A stretch of 64,000 nt of DNA from Opitutia bacterium (GTDB taxonomy: Bacteria > Verrucomicrobiota > Verrucomicrobiia > Opitutales > Opitutaceae): the NCBI GenBank assembly GCA_016217595.1, contig JACRHS010000010.1:1-64000 (forward strand), given 5' to 3'. This document shows positions 32,169 through 44,698 of this stretch, one piece after another; the first letter of the stretch is position 1; each line of letters starts with the position of its first letter. Under the pieces are notes generated by a model, which worked only from the letters and a program-made list of their open reading frames with translations, searched no databases and had not been told where the DNA came from. The translations under genes and the position numbers were made by a program.

Positions 32169-34595
32169 ATGAATCTATTTCTTTATGAATTGGCGCTCGC
32201 ATGGCACCGGCTGCGCCGACGCCGGCTGCACTCGGCGATCATGCTTGGCACGTTCGCGTTCTCCATCGGGCTGTCGCTTTTCAGCTATTCGCTGTTTCAC
32301 GCCATCTTCATCAAGAATCCGACCTTCGATCCGGAGGGGAATCTGTGTCTGATCGAGCAAGTGGCCCCCGGACATGGGGACGTGTGGCAAACGGCGAGTC
32401 CCTTCGAGGTTCGCACCTGGACAGAGCAACAAGCGGTGTTCTCCGAGTTCGCGCCGGCCGTGCTGTATCGCTCGATCTTCCTGGGCACGCCCGATCGCAC
32501 CGAGCGGGTATTGGGGGCAAATTTGTCGTCCGGCGTGCTTCGCATGCTGGGTGCGCGGCCACTGCATGGCCGGCTCTTCACCGCGGAGGAAGACAAGCAG
32601 GGAACAGCGCCGGTAATTCTGCTGAGTCACCGCACCTGGCAAACGCGCTTCGGCGGTGATCTGACGATTCTGGGCCGCCAACTGCTCATCGATGCCAAGC
32701 CCGCGACGGTGGTGGGCATAATGCCGCCCGAGTTTAGATTTCCCAACGATCAAGAAGTCTGGCTTTCGCTCGGTTTTAACTGGGCCTGGGGCACCTCCGA
32801 AGAAGCGGTGTTCGATGTGGTCGCACGGCTAAAACCCGGCCAAACACACGCCCGCGCCGCCGCCGACCTGGAGCAAATCAACCGGCGGATCAGCTCGGAA
32901 GTCGCAGCCGCACGGCAGGGATTGCAGCCCATTGTCATGCCTTTCCGCCATTATTACCTGCAAGACCAGCTGCGCACCAGTGCGCTGGTGCTATTTGGTC
33001 TGTCGCTCATCTTCGTGCTGATGAGCAGCGCCAACATCGCGAATCTCGTCATGATCGACTTCATCGAGACGGGATCCGAATTGGGCGTGAAAGCGGCCCT
33101 GGGCATTTCAGCCTGGTCGATGGTGCGGCATATCGTCTTGCGGATATTTCTCCTGACGCTCCTGTCCGCGATGCTCGGCCTGCTCATCGCAGTGATCTTG
33201 ACCCCTGCATTCTACCAAATGCTGCCGGCCTCGAACCTGCCGTTCTGGCTGCATTTCGAAATGGAGTGGCATCTCATTTACGTGGCGCTCGGATTGGCCC
33301 TCACCGCCACCGCCGTCGCCACGGTCGGGCCGGCAGGATTCATCCTCTTGACCAAACCGGAAACGCTGATCGCCAACACGCTCACCGGCGCTCGCCACAC
33401 CGGACATTTTACGTGGAAACGGGCGATCCTGATCGGGCAGATGGCACTGCTGACCATCCTGGGCATCATCTCCGGATTACTGGTCTGCTCAAATTACAAT
33501 CTGGGGCACATCGAGCTGGGATTTAATCCCGACAACATCCTCACCTTGCGCTGCGGCATGAGAGTGATCGATTACCCGACGCAAGCGGCACGGCGCGCGG
33601 CCTGGCAGCGCTCCTGCGAGGCGTTACGCCAGCTGCCAGGTGTCACGCAGGCCGTATGTGTGCGCGAAGCGCCGATGCACAGAGGGGTTTTGACGCTCTA
33701 TTACGCCACGCAACGCGATGGACTGGCTGAGGGTCGTTCAGAAGGCTCAGCCAACCAGTTTCTCGTCACCAATGCGTTTTTCGATCTGCTGCGCATCCCT
33801 TTGATCGCAGGCGAAGGGTTTCGGCCAGACGAGCCCGCGGAAGGACCCAACTACGCCGTCATCACCCGCGGACTGGCAGAAAAACTATGGCCGGGAAAAA
33901 GCGCGCTCGGCCGCAGTTTCTTTGTGCGCGTTGGCACCAATCTCCGAACCGCGCCGCAGGAATTGATCGTCAAAGGCGTCGCCGCCGATTTTCGCTCCGG
34001 CCCGGCGATGGGAAACAGACATGACGCCGTGTTCACTTCGATCCTGAAGAGTGAAGCGATGTTTTACGACTTGCTCGTGCGTGGCGAACAAGCGCCGCCC
34101 TCGCTGGAGGCTGTGCGCGAAACCATGCGGCAAACCGAGCCCAAAATTCCCCTCTACTTTCCCAACACCTATCGCGGCATGCTGCAGGACCAGTTGAAGA
34201 TGGTGGAACTCACCAGCCTTCTGACGCTCGTCTACGCGGTAGCCGCGGGTCTTCTCTGTCTCGTCGGAGTCTACAGCGTGACGGTGTCACAGTTGCTTCA
34301 GCAGAAACGCGAATATGGCATCCGCCTCGCGTTGGGCGGTCCGCCTTTCAACCTCTGGTTGCGCTTCGCGGGCAGCTATGTCGCCAACGCCGTGGTCGGT
34401 GTGGCGGTGGGCGCGGGTTTGGCGAGCCTCTGCGGACCCATGCTGGCCGCCTTGCTCTACAACGTAGGTCAAAACGACGCCGCGATATTCGCCATCATCA
34501 GCCTAGGCATAATCGGCCTGTCGGCACTCGCCTGCCTGCCCAGTCTGGTCCGGCTCCTGCGCATCGATCCCGCCTCATGTCTGCGCAGCCTCTAA
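32169..34595 (+). CDS. ADOP-type ABC permease 1 (MacB_PCD plus FtsX, duplicated)
   Basis: An 808-residue inner-membrane protein with the ADOP (acidobacterial duplicated orphan permease) layout: membrane helix (about 25-45), MacB periplasmic core domain, FtsX domain with three helices (about 275-400), then a second periplasmic domain and second FtsX domain ending LLRIDPASCLRSL. Such proteins are two MacB-like permeases fused, so one chain may form the whole transmembrane pair. It differs from the other three by a distinct N-terminus (MNLFLYELALAWHRLRRRR). It sits between ATPase 1 and the tolC-like gene. Substrate unknown. Confidence 0.93.
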   Translation: MNLFLYELALAWHRLRRRRLHSAIMLGTFAFSIGLSLFSYSLFHAIFIKNPTFDPEGNLCLIEQVAPGHGDVWQTASPFEVRTWTEQQAVFSEFAPAVLYRSIFLGTPDRTERVLGANLSSGVLRMLGARPLHGRLFTAEEDKQGTAPVILLSHRTWQTRFGGDLTILGRQLLIDAKPATVVGIMPPEFRFPNDQEVWLSLGFNWAWGTSEEAVFDVVARLKPGQTHARAAADLEQINRRISSEVAAARQGLQPIVMPFRHYYLQDQLRTSALVLFGLSLIFVLMSSANIANLVMIDFIETGSELGVKAALGISAWSMVRHIVLRIFLLTLLSAMLGLLIAVILTPAFYQMLPASNLPFWLHFEMEWHLIYVALGLALTATAVATVGPAGFILLTKPETLIANTLTGARHTGHFTWKRAILIGQMALLTILGIISGLLVCSNYNLGHIELGFNPDNILTLRCGMRVIDYPTQAARRAAWQRSCEALRQLPGVTQAVCVREAPMHRGVLTLYYATQRDGLAEGRSEGSANQFLVTNAFFDLLRIPLIAGEGFRPDEPAEGPNYAVITRGLAEKLWPGKSALGRSFFVRVGTNLRTAPQELIVKGVAADFRSGPAMGNRHDAVFTSILKSEAMFYDLLVRGEQAPPSLEAVRETMRQTEPKIPLYFPNTYRGMLQDQLKMVELTSLLTLVYAVAAGLLCLVGVYSVTVSQLLQQKREYGIRLALGGPPFNLWLRFAGSYVANAVVGVAVGAGLASLCGPMLAALLYNVGQNDAAIFAIISLGIIGLSALACLPSLVRLLRIDPASCLRSL

Positions 34596-34621
34596 ACCAA
34601 ATCTGCCTGCCCGCTTCGTCC

Positions 34622-36100
34622 ATGCGCTGTCTTGCCCTTTGGCTCTCACTCTCGGTCGCAGCCAGCCTCATCGCACAAGAGGGGCCGCCCCCGCTCACAC
34701 TGGAGCAGGCGATCCAGCGCGCGCTCGCGCACAACTATGCCATCCAGGTGCAGGCGGTTGAGCGGCCCATCGCCCGCGCCGCGCTCAGCGAGGCCTGGGG
34801 CAAATTCGACGTGCGCCTCACAGGAAGTTTTTACGCCAGTCGCGACGAGCAGCCCCGCCTGCCCAATGCGCTCACCGGCTACCGTTCGCCGTCCAGCATC
34901 ACGCAGGACACCACCGCCAGTCTCGCGCTCGGCGGCAGTCTGCCGTGGGGCATGAGCTACAGCCTCGGCGCCAACACCGAAAACGCCCGCGGCACCAGCA
35001 ACAACTTCGTGGATACCTACGCCACGTTCGCCGGCCTCGCGTTGACCCAGCCGCTGCTGCGCGACGCTGGCTTCGGCCCGACGCTCACCCAAATCCGCCT
35101 CGCCCGCACCAACGCCGCCATGTCGGAGTGGGATTACCGGCAGGCCGTCACCAACATCGTCACGCAGGTCATCTACGCCTACAGCGACCTGTATTACGCG
35201 CAGCTCCGGCTGCGCAGCGCCCAGCGCTCGCGCGATCTCGCCGCCCAGCTCCACAAGGACAACGCGCGTCGCTACGAGGTGCAGGCCATGTCTGAGTTCG
35301 ACGTGCTCTCCGCCAACGCCCGCGTCGCCACGCGCGAAGACAGCGTGCTCCAAGCCGAGTACGGCCTGCGCACCGCCGAGAACGCCCTCCGCCAGCTCAT
35401 CAGCGACGAGCGCCAGCCCGCGCTACTGACCGCGGCCATCGAGATCGAGCCGCTCCCGACGCTCACGCGCGCCGCGCCCGATCCCGCCGCGGATTTCGCC
35501 GTGGCGTTGCAACAGCGACCCGACTACCGCCTCGCACAACTCGCCATCCAGCGCGGCGACCTCAACCGCCGCGCCGCCCGCAACCAGCTCCTGCCCCGCA
35601 TCGATGCCACCGGCAGCTACGGTTACAACGGCATCGGTCCCGATTTTATCGCAAGCCGGCAGGACGCGCGCGCCCGCGAGGCCACGGCATACAGCGCTGG
35701 CGTGAGCGTGAGCCTGCCGCTCACCTCCACCGCCGAACGCAGCCGTTACCGCGCGAGCAAGCTGCGCCTGCACCAGGCCGAGCTGGAGTTGCAGCAACTC
35801 GAACAGGCCATCGTCGTCAGCCTCGGCAACGCCGCCCAGCTCGTCGAAAGCACGCGCCGCCGCATGGACGTCTCCCGCGAGTCCCGGCAGCTCAACGAGT
35901 CGATGCTGCAAGCCGAGCTCAAGCGCCTGCGCGCCGGCTCCGGCTCGACGTTCAACGTGCTCTACCAGCAGGAGCAGCTCTCCGCCGCCGAGACCAACGA
36001 GGCCGCCGCCCAGGTCGCCCATTGCCGCGCGCTCGCCGAGTACGACCGGCAGACCGGCCGCACGCTCGAAGTTCATCGCATCGTCATCCGATCCGACTAA
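34622..36100 (+). CDS. TolC-family outer-membrane efflux protein
   Basis: A 492-residue outer-membrane channel protein with a cleavable signal peptide (MRCLALWLSLSVAASLIAQ). It has two OEP domain halves of long helices: LTLEQAIQRALAHNYAIQVQ at the N-terminus and, in the second half, AVALQQRPDYRLAQLAIQRG and LEQAIVVSLGNAAQLVEST. With the HlyD-like adaptor it forms the exit duct of a tripartite pump. The start at 34622 was chosen for the signal peptide; an ATG at 34577 lies inside the preceding permease gene. It starts 26 bp after permease 1 and ends 24 bp before ATPase 2. Confidence 0.93.
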   Translation: MRCLALWLSLSVAASLIAQEGPPPLTLEQAIQRALAHNYAIQVQAVERPIARAALSEAWGKFDVRLTGSFYASRDEQPRLPNALTGYRSPSSITQDTTASLALGGSLPWGMSYSLGANTENARGTSNNFVDTYATFAGLALTQPLLRDAGFGPTLTQIRLARTNAAMSEWDYRQAVTNIVTQVIYAYSDLYYAQLRLRSAQRSRDLAAQLHKDNARRYEVQAMSEFDVLSANARVATREDSVLQAEYGLRTAENALRQLISDERQPALLTAAIEIEPLPTLTRAAPDPAADFAVALQQRPDYRLAQLAIQRGDLNRRAARNQLLPRIDATGSYGYNGIGPDFIASRQDARAREATAYSAGVSVSLPLTSTAERSRYRASKLRLHQAELELQQLEQAIVVSLGNAAQLVESTRRRMDVSRESRQLNESMLQAELKRLRAGSGSTFNVLYQQEQLSAAETNEAAAQVAHCRALAEYDRQTGRTLEVHRIVIRSD

Positions 36101-36124
36101 TCCGCCCGCGCTCCATCCTTTACC

Positions 36125-36808
36125 ATGATCGAACTCAAAAATCTCGACCGCGTTTATCCGCTCAAAGGCGGCCCGTTCTTCGCGCTGCGCGCCATCAACC
36201 TCACGATTCGCGCCGGCGAATTCGTTTCCATCATGGGCCCGTCCGGCTCGGGCAAATCCACTCTGCTGCACGTGCTCGGCCTGCACGACAGCGCATGGCA
36301 GGGCGAGTATTGGTTTCAAGGCGCGCCCGTGCACCAGCTCGACAAGAAGCAGCGCTTCGACCTGCAAAAGAAAAACCTCGGCTTCATTTTCCAAAGTTAC
36401 CACCTGCTCGACGACCTCACCGTCTACGAGAACCTGGAAATTCCGCTCAGCTACCGCGACGTGCCCAAGAAAGAGCGGCAAAGCATCGTGTGCGATGTGC
36501 TCGACCGTTTCCACATCGTCGGGAAAAAAGACCTTTATCCGAACCAGCTCTCCGGCGGGCAACAGCAGCTCGTCGGCGTGGCGCGCGCGTTGGTGGCGAA
36601 ACCGGCGGTGATTCTCGCCGACGAACCCACGGGCAATCTGCATTCCGACCAGGGCCGCGAGATCATGCAGCTCTTCCAAAAGCTGAACGCGGAGCAGGGC
36701 GTGACCATCGTGCAAGTCACACACTCCGCAGAAAACGCCGCCTGCGGCACCCGCATCGTCCGCCTCGCCGACGGACTGCTCGTCGGGAGCGAAGGCGGGA
36801 AGCGGTAG
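36125..36808 (+). CDS. MacB/LolD-type ABC transporter ATPase 2
   Basis: A 227-residue ATPase with Walker [10 protein letters not shown], Walker [14 protein letters not shown] and His switch QVTHSAENA. The signature motif is [15 protein letters not shown], where the usual Arg after QQQ is Leu. It is diverged from ATPase 1 and precedes a run of three ADOP permeases, so it may be specific for those. Its stop lies at the beginning of a heptad repeat array. Confidence 0.95.
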   Translation: MIELKNLDRVYPLKGGPFFALRAINLTIRAGEFVSIMGPSGSGKSTLLHVLGLHDSAWQGEYWFQGAPVHQLDKKQRFDLQKKNLGFIFQSYHLLDDLTVYENLEIPLSYRDVPKKERQSIVCDVLDRFHIVGKKDLYPNQLSGGQQQLVGVARALVAKPAVILADEPTGNLHSDQGREIMQLFQKLNAEQGVTIVQVTHSAENAACGTRIVRLADGLLVGSEGGKR

Positions 36809-36922
36809 GCTGTAGGCAATAGGCTGTAAGCTCCTGAAAACCCATCACCCATATTCCACGCCCACCACCTTTCGCCTTCCGCCTAAAGCCTACCGCTTAC
36901 CACCTACAGCCTCCCGCCTTCC
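36804..36922. repeat. Inverted pair of heptad repeat arrays
   Basis: Left array GGTAGGC-TGTAGGC-AATAGGC-TGTAAGC (36804-36831). Right array of seven units from GCCTTCC and GCCTAAA through GCCTACC, GCTTACC, ACCTACA, GCCTCCC to GCCTTCC (36874-36922). All units are exactly 7 bp. The layout matches 26208-26295; the 42-bp spacers share the word CCCACCACCTT. The permease 2 start codon follows 3 bp later. Confidence 0.8.
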
Positions 36923-36925
36923 CCC

Positions 36926-39352
36926 ATGCTCTCCGACCTCTGCTTTGCCCTTCGCATGCTCGCCAAGTCTCCGGCGTTTACCGCGACGGTCATTGCGATT
37001 CTCGCCCTCAGCATCGGCGCCAACACCACGATCTTCAGCGTCGTCTATGCCTTCGCGCTCCGGCCGCTGCCCTATGAGAAAGCGGAAGAACTGGTCGTTT
37101 GTTACGAAAACTCTCCGAAGCAAGGCATCGACCGTTTCTCTGTCGCCGGGCCAAAGTACATCGAGTGGCGAAAGCAAAACACCGTCTTTCAGGAGATGGG
37201 CGCTTTGGCTGTTTGCACGCAAAGTCTCACCGGTGGCGCAGAGCCCGTCCCGGTCGTGACGTGTCAGGTAACGCCGAGCTGTCTGCGCGTCTGGCGGCTG
37301 CGCCCCGCACTCGGCCGCGTGTTCGCCGAGGACGAGGATCAGGCGGGCAAGAACCAGCTCGTTATTCTGACTCATGGACTGTGGCAGTCGCGGTTCGGCG
37401 GGCGGAAGGACGTAATCGGCCAGACCATCCGGCTCGACGACAAGCCGCACACCGTGATCGGCGTCCTGGCCGACGGCGGCCTCACCGACTGGGATGGCGC
37501 CGAACTCGCGCTCATCCCGCTCGCGGCAGAAAAGATCCAGGACGGTCCGGGAGTGCATTACTATCAGGTGCACGGGCGGCTGAAGCCCGGCGTAACCATG
37601 GAACAGTGCCGCGCCGAGATGACGGTGCTGGCGGATCGGTTGCGAAAACAATTCCCGGCATTCGGCGAATGGGGCGTGGTGCTGTTTCCCTTCCGTGAAG
37701 ACAAGCTCGGCGAATGGCCGGACTGGCAGACCATTCTCCTCCTGCAGGGCGCAGTGCTCGCCGTGCTCCTCATCGCTTGCGCCAACACGGCCAACCTGCT
37801 GCTCGCGCGGGCGGCGGCGCGCAAGAAAGAGATCGCGATCCGCCTGGCTCTGGGCGGCAGCCGCTGGCGCGTGATTCGCCAGCTGCTGACCGAAAGCGTG
37901 CTCCTGGCCTTGCTCGGCGGCGCGGCGGGCGTGGCGCTGGCTTCCGTCGGACTGGAGGCGGCCAACCACTGGCTCGCGGCGCAGGATATCACGTTGTGGA
38001 CCCCCATCCGCCTTGATCCTGCCGTGCTCGCTTTTTCGTTCGGATTGTCGGTTCTGACGGGCGTCGTCTTCGGCTTGGTGCCGGCATGGCAGACAACCAA
38101 AACGGAGGTGCAATCCGCGCTCAAAAGCACGGGCCAGAACGCCACGGGTGGCATTGCGCACCGACGGACACTCGATGCGCTGACGGTGACTGAGATCGGA
38201 CTCGCGTTGTTGCTGCTCGTCGGCGCGGGACTTTTTCTGCGCACGCTCGCGCACCTGCGCGGCACCTCGCCGGGCTTCGACCCGGCCAATGTTCTCACGC
38301 TGAATGTGTCACTGACCGAGACACGTTATCCGGGCGACGAGCAACGCAACCAGTTCGTCACTTCCGCGCTCGAACGTCTGCAAGCGCTGCCGGGCGTCCG
38401 CCACGCGGCCGTGTCGGACCTCCTGCCGCTGCGCAGCGGTTCGAGCTGGGATTTGTGGGTCGAAGGCCGAATACGGGGCGCGCCGCATAGTTGGGGCGGC
38501 GCGCAATTGCGGCGGATCAGCGCCGACTACTTCAGCACGCTGGGCGTGACGCTCGTGCGGGGGCGGGCGTTCACCAGCGCCGACCGGCGTGGCAGCGAAT
38601 CGGTCGCGATCATCAACGAGAGCCTCGCGCGCCGCTTTTTCCCGGGTGAAGATCCGATCGGCGCGTACATCGGCACCGGTGATGACATCGGCAATCCGCA
38701 CAGAATTGTCGGCGTGGTGAACGATGAACGCGTGTTTGGGGTCACCAGCCAGCCGGAGCCGTTGATCTACGTGCCCAGCGCGCAGGGTTGGTTCAAAGGT
38801 TCGCGCACGAGTTATTCCCTCGATTTCGCCCTCCGGGGAGAAGGAGACCCGCGCGCGCTGGCAAAGTCAGCCCAGACGGCCATTCGCGCGCTCGATCCGC
38901 AGATGGCCATCGCCAATGTGCAGCCGCTGGAACGCCTGGTCAGCGGCTCGCTGTTATCGCAACGGTTGAACAGCTTCATGCTCGGTGCGTTTTCGTTGAC
39001 GGCGTTGTTGCTCGCGGCGCTCGGCATCTACGGCGTGATGGCCAACGCGGTCAGTCAGCGGACCAACGAACTCGGCATTCGCATGGCGCTCGGCGCACAG
39101 GGGCGCGACATATTCCGGTTGGTCATGAGTCGAGGACTGTGGCTCACCGCGCTAGGTGTGGCGCTCGGTCTGGCCGGAGCCCTGGCGTTCACCCGGTTTC
39201 TAAAAACTTTTCTCTACGAGATCAGCCCGACCGACCCATGGGTCTTTGGCGGTGTAACGTTGTTTCTCGCCACCGTCGCCCTCCTCGCCGCCTGGCTCCC
39301 CGCCCCCCGCGCCACGCGAGTCAACCCCATGGAGGCGCTGCGCGCAGAATGA
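36926..39352 (+). CDS. ADOP-type ABC permease 2
   Basis: An 808-residue permease opening MLSDLCFALRMLAKSPAFTA, the typical ADOP beginning. The first FtsX domain (about 270-405) has LLIACANTANLLLARAAARK and ALGGSRWRVIRQLLTES; the second ends in LPAPRATRVNPMEALRAE, the canonical ADOP C-terminus. Two periplasmic MacB-type domains lie in between. It is the first of three consecutive paralogues after ATPase 2. Spacing to the next permease is 150 bp and holds a REP-like hairpin. Multiple permeases per ATPase suggest alternative substrates or hetero-oligomers. Confidence 0.94.
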   Translation: MLSDLCFALRMLAKSPAFTATVIAILALSIGANTTIFSVVYAFALRPLPYEKAEELVVCYENSPKQGIDRFSVAGPKYIEWRKQNTVFQEMGALAVCTQSLTGGAEPVPVVTCQVTPSCLRVWRLRPALGRVFAEDEDQAGKNQLVILTHGLWQSRFGGRKDVIGQTIRLDDKPHTVIGVLADGGLTDWDGAELALIPLAAEKIQDGPGVHYYQVHGRLKPGVTMEQCRAEMTVLADRLRKQFPAFGEWGVVLFPFREDKLGEWPDWQTILLLQGAVLAVLLIACANTANLLLARAAARKKEIAIRLALGGSRWRVIRQLLTESVLLALLGGAAGVALASVGLEAANHWLAAQDITLWTPIRLDPAVLAFSFGLSVLTGVVFGLVPAWQTTKTEVQSALKSTGQNATGGIAHRRTLDALTVTEIGLALLLLVGAGLFLRTLAHLRGTSPGFDPANVLTLNVSLTETRYPGDEQRNQFVTSALERLQALPGVRHAAVSDLLPLRSGSSWDLWVEGRIRGAPHSWGGAQLRRISADYFSTLGVTLVRGRAFTSADRRGSESVAIINESLARRFFPGEDPIGAYIGTGDDIGNPHRIVGVVNDERVFGVTSQPEPLIYVPSAQGWFKGSRTSYSLDFALRGEGDPRALAKSAQTAIRALDPQMAIANVQPLERLVSGSLLSQRLNSFMLGAFSLTALLLAALGIYGVMANAVSQRTNELGIRMALGAQGRDIFRLVMSRGLWLTALGVALGLAGALAFTRFLKTFLYEISPTDPWVFGGVTLFLATVALLAAWLPAPRATRVNPMEALRAE

Positions 39353-39502
39353 ACACACCCGGAACATCAGCCGGATATTGTAGGAGCGGCTTTACGCCGC
39401 GATCCGTCGCCACGCCAGCGGTCGCGGCATAAAGCCGCTCCTACAGCCCCGCCACGCCGCGCGCCTCCCCTTCGTTGCCTTCTGTTCAAACTCACTTCTG
39501 CC
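39353..39502 (+). repeat. Duplicated intergenic spacer with REP-like hairpin, copy 1
   Basis: The spacer between permeases 2 and 3 holds a long hairpin at 39380-39444: GTAGGAGCGGCTTTACGCCG on the left and CGGCATAAAGCCGCTCCTAC on the right. The whole spacer is closely repeated at 41990-42149, and identity continues into the last codons of the upstream permease and the first codons of the downstream one. Confidence 0.85.
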
Positions 39503-41989
<2,487 letters not shown>

Positions 41990-42149
41990 ACACGCCCGGA
42001 ACATGGGTCGGACATTGTAGGAGCGGCTTTACGCCGCGATCCGTAGCCCACGTCAGCGGTCGCGGCATAAAGCCGCTCCTACTACCCCGCCCTGCCGCAC
42101 CGCCTCCTCTTCGTTCCCTTCGTTGCCTTCTGTTCAAACCGATCCCGCC
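41990..42149 (+). repeat. Duplicated intergenic spacer with REP-like hairpin, copy 2
   Basis: Near copy of 39353-39502 between permeases 3 and 4. The hairpin is at 42017-42082. Differences are few, mainly a GTCGG for CCGG change left of the hairpin and a short insertion (CTTCGTTCC) near the end. Confidence 0.85.
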
Positions 42150-44591
42150 ATGCTCTCCGACCTCCGCTACGCCCTCCGCTCGCTTGCCAAGTCGCCCGTG
42201 CTCACCGCCGTCGCCGTGCTCTCGCTCGCGCTCGGCATCGGCGCCAACACCGCCGTGTTTTCGCTCGTCAACGGCATCCTCCTCCGCTCGCTGCCCGTGA
42301 CCAATCCCCACGAGCTGCGCGTGCTCCAATGGTCCGGCACCAAGCACAATTTCAACCATTTCTCCGGTAGTCAGAACCGCATCGGTCCGCTCATCAGCGC
42401 CGACGCCTTCTCGTTCCCGATTTTTTCCGCCCTGCGCGAACAATGTTCCGCGACAGCCGAGCTCTACGGTTACTACAACCTCAGCAATATCACCGTCCGC
42501 GCCCGTCATGAAGCCTTCACCGGCGAGGGATTGCTGGTCTCGGGCAACTTCTTCACCGGCCTCGGCGCCCGGCCGATGCTCGGCCGCGGGCTCATGCCCG
42601 ACGACGACAAACCCGGCAGCGCGCCAGCCGTCGTGATCAGTTACGGCTGGTGGGAAAAGGAGTTCGACCTCGCACCGTCGGCTCTCGGCTCAACCCTCAC
42701 GCTCAACGGCAATGTCTTCACCATCGTCGGCGTGCTCCCCCGCGAGCTTCGCGGCGTGCATCCGGGCGACGCCATCGATTTCTACATCGCACTCTCCGCC
42801 CTGCCGCAGCTTGCGAGCGGGCTTTCGCTGACAACGCCAAATCAGGCTTGGTTCAAAATCATGGCGCGCCTCCGCCCGGGAGTGTCCGCGGCCCAGTTTC
42901 AAGCCGCCGCCGAGGCCTCCTTCACCGCGGTGGCGGGGAAACTGATCGAATCCCACCGGCTCCTGATCTCCGACGGACACGCCGGTCCGGAACGGCAGCA
43001 GCGTTTCTATCGCAAAACGCTCCTGCTGCTCGCCGGTATCGTCGGCCTGGTGACGCTGGTCGCCTGCGCCAACCTCGCCGGCCTGCGGCTGGCTCGCGGC
43101 GCCGCCCGCGAACACGAGTTCGCCGTGCGCGCCGCGCTCGGCTCCGGCCGCTGGCGCCTCGCCCGGCAGGCGCTCGCCGAAAGCGCCGTGCTCGCCGCCG
43201 CCGGCGCCGGCCTCGGCTGGCTCGTCGCGTTGTGGACGAAGTCCGTGCTCGGCCAGTTGCTCACCGGCAACGCCGACGGCCTGCGCTATGACACGTCGCT
43301 CGATCTGCGCGTACTGGGCTTCACACTGGGTGTCGCGGCGGTGACCGCGGTGTTGTCAGGTTTGCTGCCGGCCTGGAGCGCCGGGCGTGTCGATCCGCTC
43401 GCCGGTTTGAAATCCGCCGCCGCCATCAAAACGCCCCGGCTCCGCGCCGGGCGCATCCTTGTGGCCGCCCAGATCGCGCTGGCCGTCGTGCTTGTCGCCA
43501 GCGGCACGCTGTTTGTCCGCACGCTCGTCAACCGCCTGCGGATCGACCCGGGCTTCGCGACGGAGAATCTCCTGCTGTTCCGCCTCAATCCCCGCGCCGC
43601 CGGCCAGCGCGGCGCACAGTTGACCGCGTTTTACGAGCAGGTGCAGCCAGCGCTCGCCAAAATTCCCGGCGTCCGCGCGGTCGCGCTCACCCAATACGCG
43701 TTGCTCGGCCACTCCATGTCGGGCACCGGTTTCGAACTGACCGGCCAGCCGAAGTCCGACCGCAACGTCAACACCCTCAATGTCGGAGAAACCTTCTTTG
43801 AAACCATGCGGATTCCCCTCCGGCTCGGACGCGCCATCACTGCCGCCGACACCGACGGCACAGCCAAGGTTGCCATGGTCAACGACGCCTTCGTCCGCGC
43901 CTACCTGCCCGGCACACACCCGCTCGGCCAGACCATGAAAATCAATAACGCGCTCTGGGAAATCGTCGGGGTTTGCGGCGACGCGAATTACACCGACCTG
44001 CGTCCCGATGCGCCGCCCACGGTCTATTTCTCCTTCCGGCAAAGCAGCACCGGCACTGCCTATTTTGCGGTGCGCACCGCCTTGCCGCCACTCGCGATCG
44101 TGAGCGCCGCCCGCCAGGCCGTCGCCGCCATCGATCCCAACGTGCCGCTGGCGAACATCACGACGCAGATTGCCCTGCGCGATGAGAACATCGTCCAAGA
44201 GCGGATGTTCGCCACCCTTTGCGGCAGCCTGGCCGGTCTCGCCGTGTTGCTCTCCGGCATCGGCCTCTTCGGACTGATGGGTTATCACGTCGCCCGTCGC
44301 ACCGGTGAGATTGGGCTCCGCATGGCGCTCGGCGCCACGGCACGCGACGTGGCCGGTCCGATTCTGCGCGAAGCGTTGCTGCTCGCCGTCGTCGGTCTCG
44401 CCATCGGTCTGCCCGCCTCGGTGGCGCTGACCCAGATCATCAAAAACCAACTCTACGGCGTGACACCGACCGATCCGCTGACGCTCGGCCTCAGCGCCGC
44501 AATGCTCATCGCTGTCGCCCTGCTCGCCGCCTGGCTCCCCGCCCGCCGGGCCGCCCGTGTCGATCCGCTGATCGCCCTCCGCGCAGAGTGA
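42150..44591 (+). CDS. ADOP-type ABC permease 4
   Basis: An 813-residue permease of the same layout: MLSDLRYALRSLAKSPVLTA, then VLSLALGIGANTAVFSLVNG, a first FtsX block (LVTLVACANLAGLRLARGAA; RAALGSGRWRLARQALAES) and a second ending LPARRAARVDPLIALRAE. The in-frame ATG 27 bp upstream lies in the duplicated spacer, so the ATG at 42150, equivalent to the starts of permeases 2 and 3, is used. It is the last permease of the array. Confidence 0.94.
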   Translation: MLSDLRYALRSLAKSPVLTAVAVLSLALGIGANTAVFSLVNGILLRSLPVTNPHELRVLQWSGTKHNFNHFSGSQNRIGPLISADAFSFPIFSALREQCSATAELYGYYNLSNITVRARHEAFTGEGLLVSGNFFTGLGARPMLGRGLMPDDDKPGSAPAVVISYGWWEKEFDLAPSALGSTLTLNGNVFTIVGVLPRELRGVHPGDAIDFYIALSALPQLASGLSLTTPNQAWFKIMARLRPGVSAAQFQAAAEASFTAVAGKLIESHRLLISDGHAGPERQQRFYRKTLLLLAGIVGLVTLVACANLAGLRLARGAAREHEFAVRAALGSGRWRLARQALAESAVLAAAGAGLGWLVALWTKSVLGQLLTGNADGLRYDTSLDLRVLGFTLGVAAVTAVLSGLLPAWSAGRVDPLAGLKSAAAIKTPRLRAGRILVAAQIALAVVLVASGTLFVRTLVNRLRIDPGFATENLLLFRLNPRAAGQRGAQLTAFYEQVQPALAKIPGVRAVALTQYALLGHSMSGTGFELTGQPKSDRNVNTLNVGETFFETMRIPLRLGRAITAADTDGTAKVAMVNDAFVRAYLPGTHPLGQTMKINNALWEIVGVCGDANYTDLRPDAPPTVYFSFRQSSTGTAYFAVRTALPPLAIVSAARQAVAAIDPNVPLANITTQIALRDENIVQERMFATLCGSLAGLAVLLSGIGLFGLMGYHVARRTGEIGLRMALGATARDVAGPILREALLLAVVGLAIGLPASVALTQIIKNQLYGVTPTDPLTLGLSAAMLIAVALLAAWLPARRAARVDPLIALRAE

Positions 44592-44698
44592 TTGCGCCGT
44601 GGTCGTCAAGCAGTAGACCGTAAGCTTCCAACGTCCGCACCTGCCGCCCGCTGCATTTTCCACCGCCACGCCATCGTGCTCCGCCGCCATTTTCCGCC

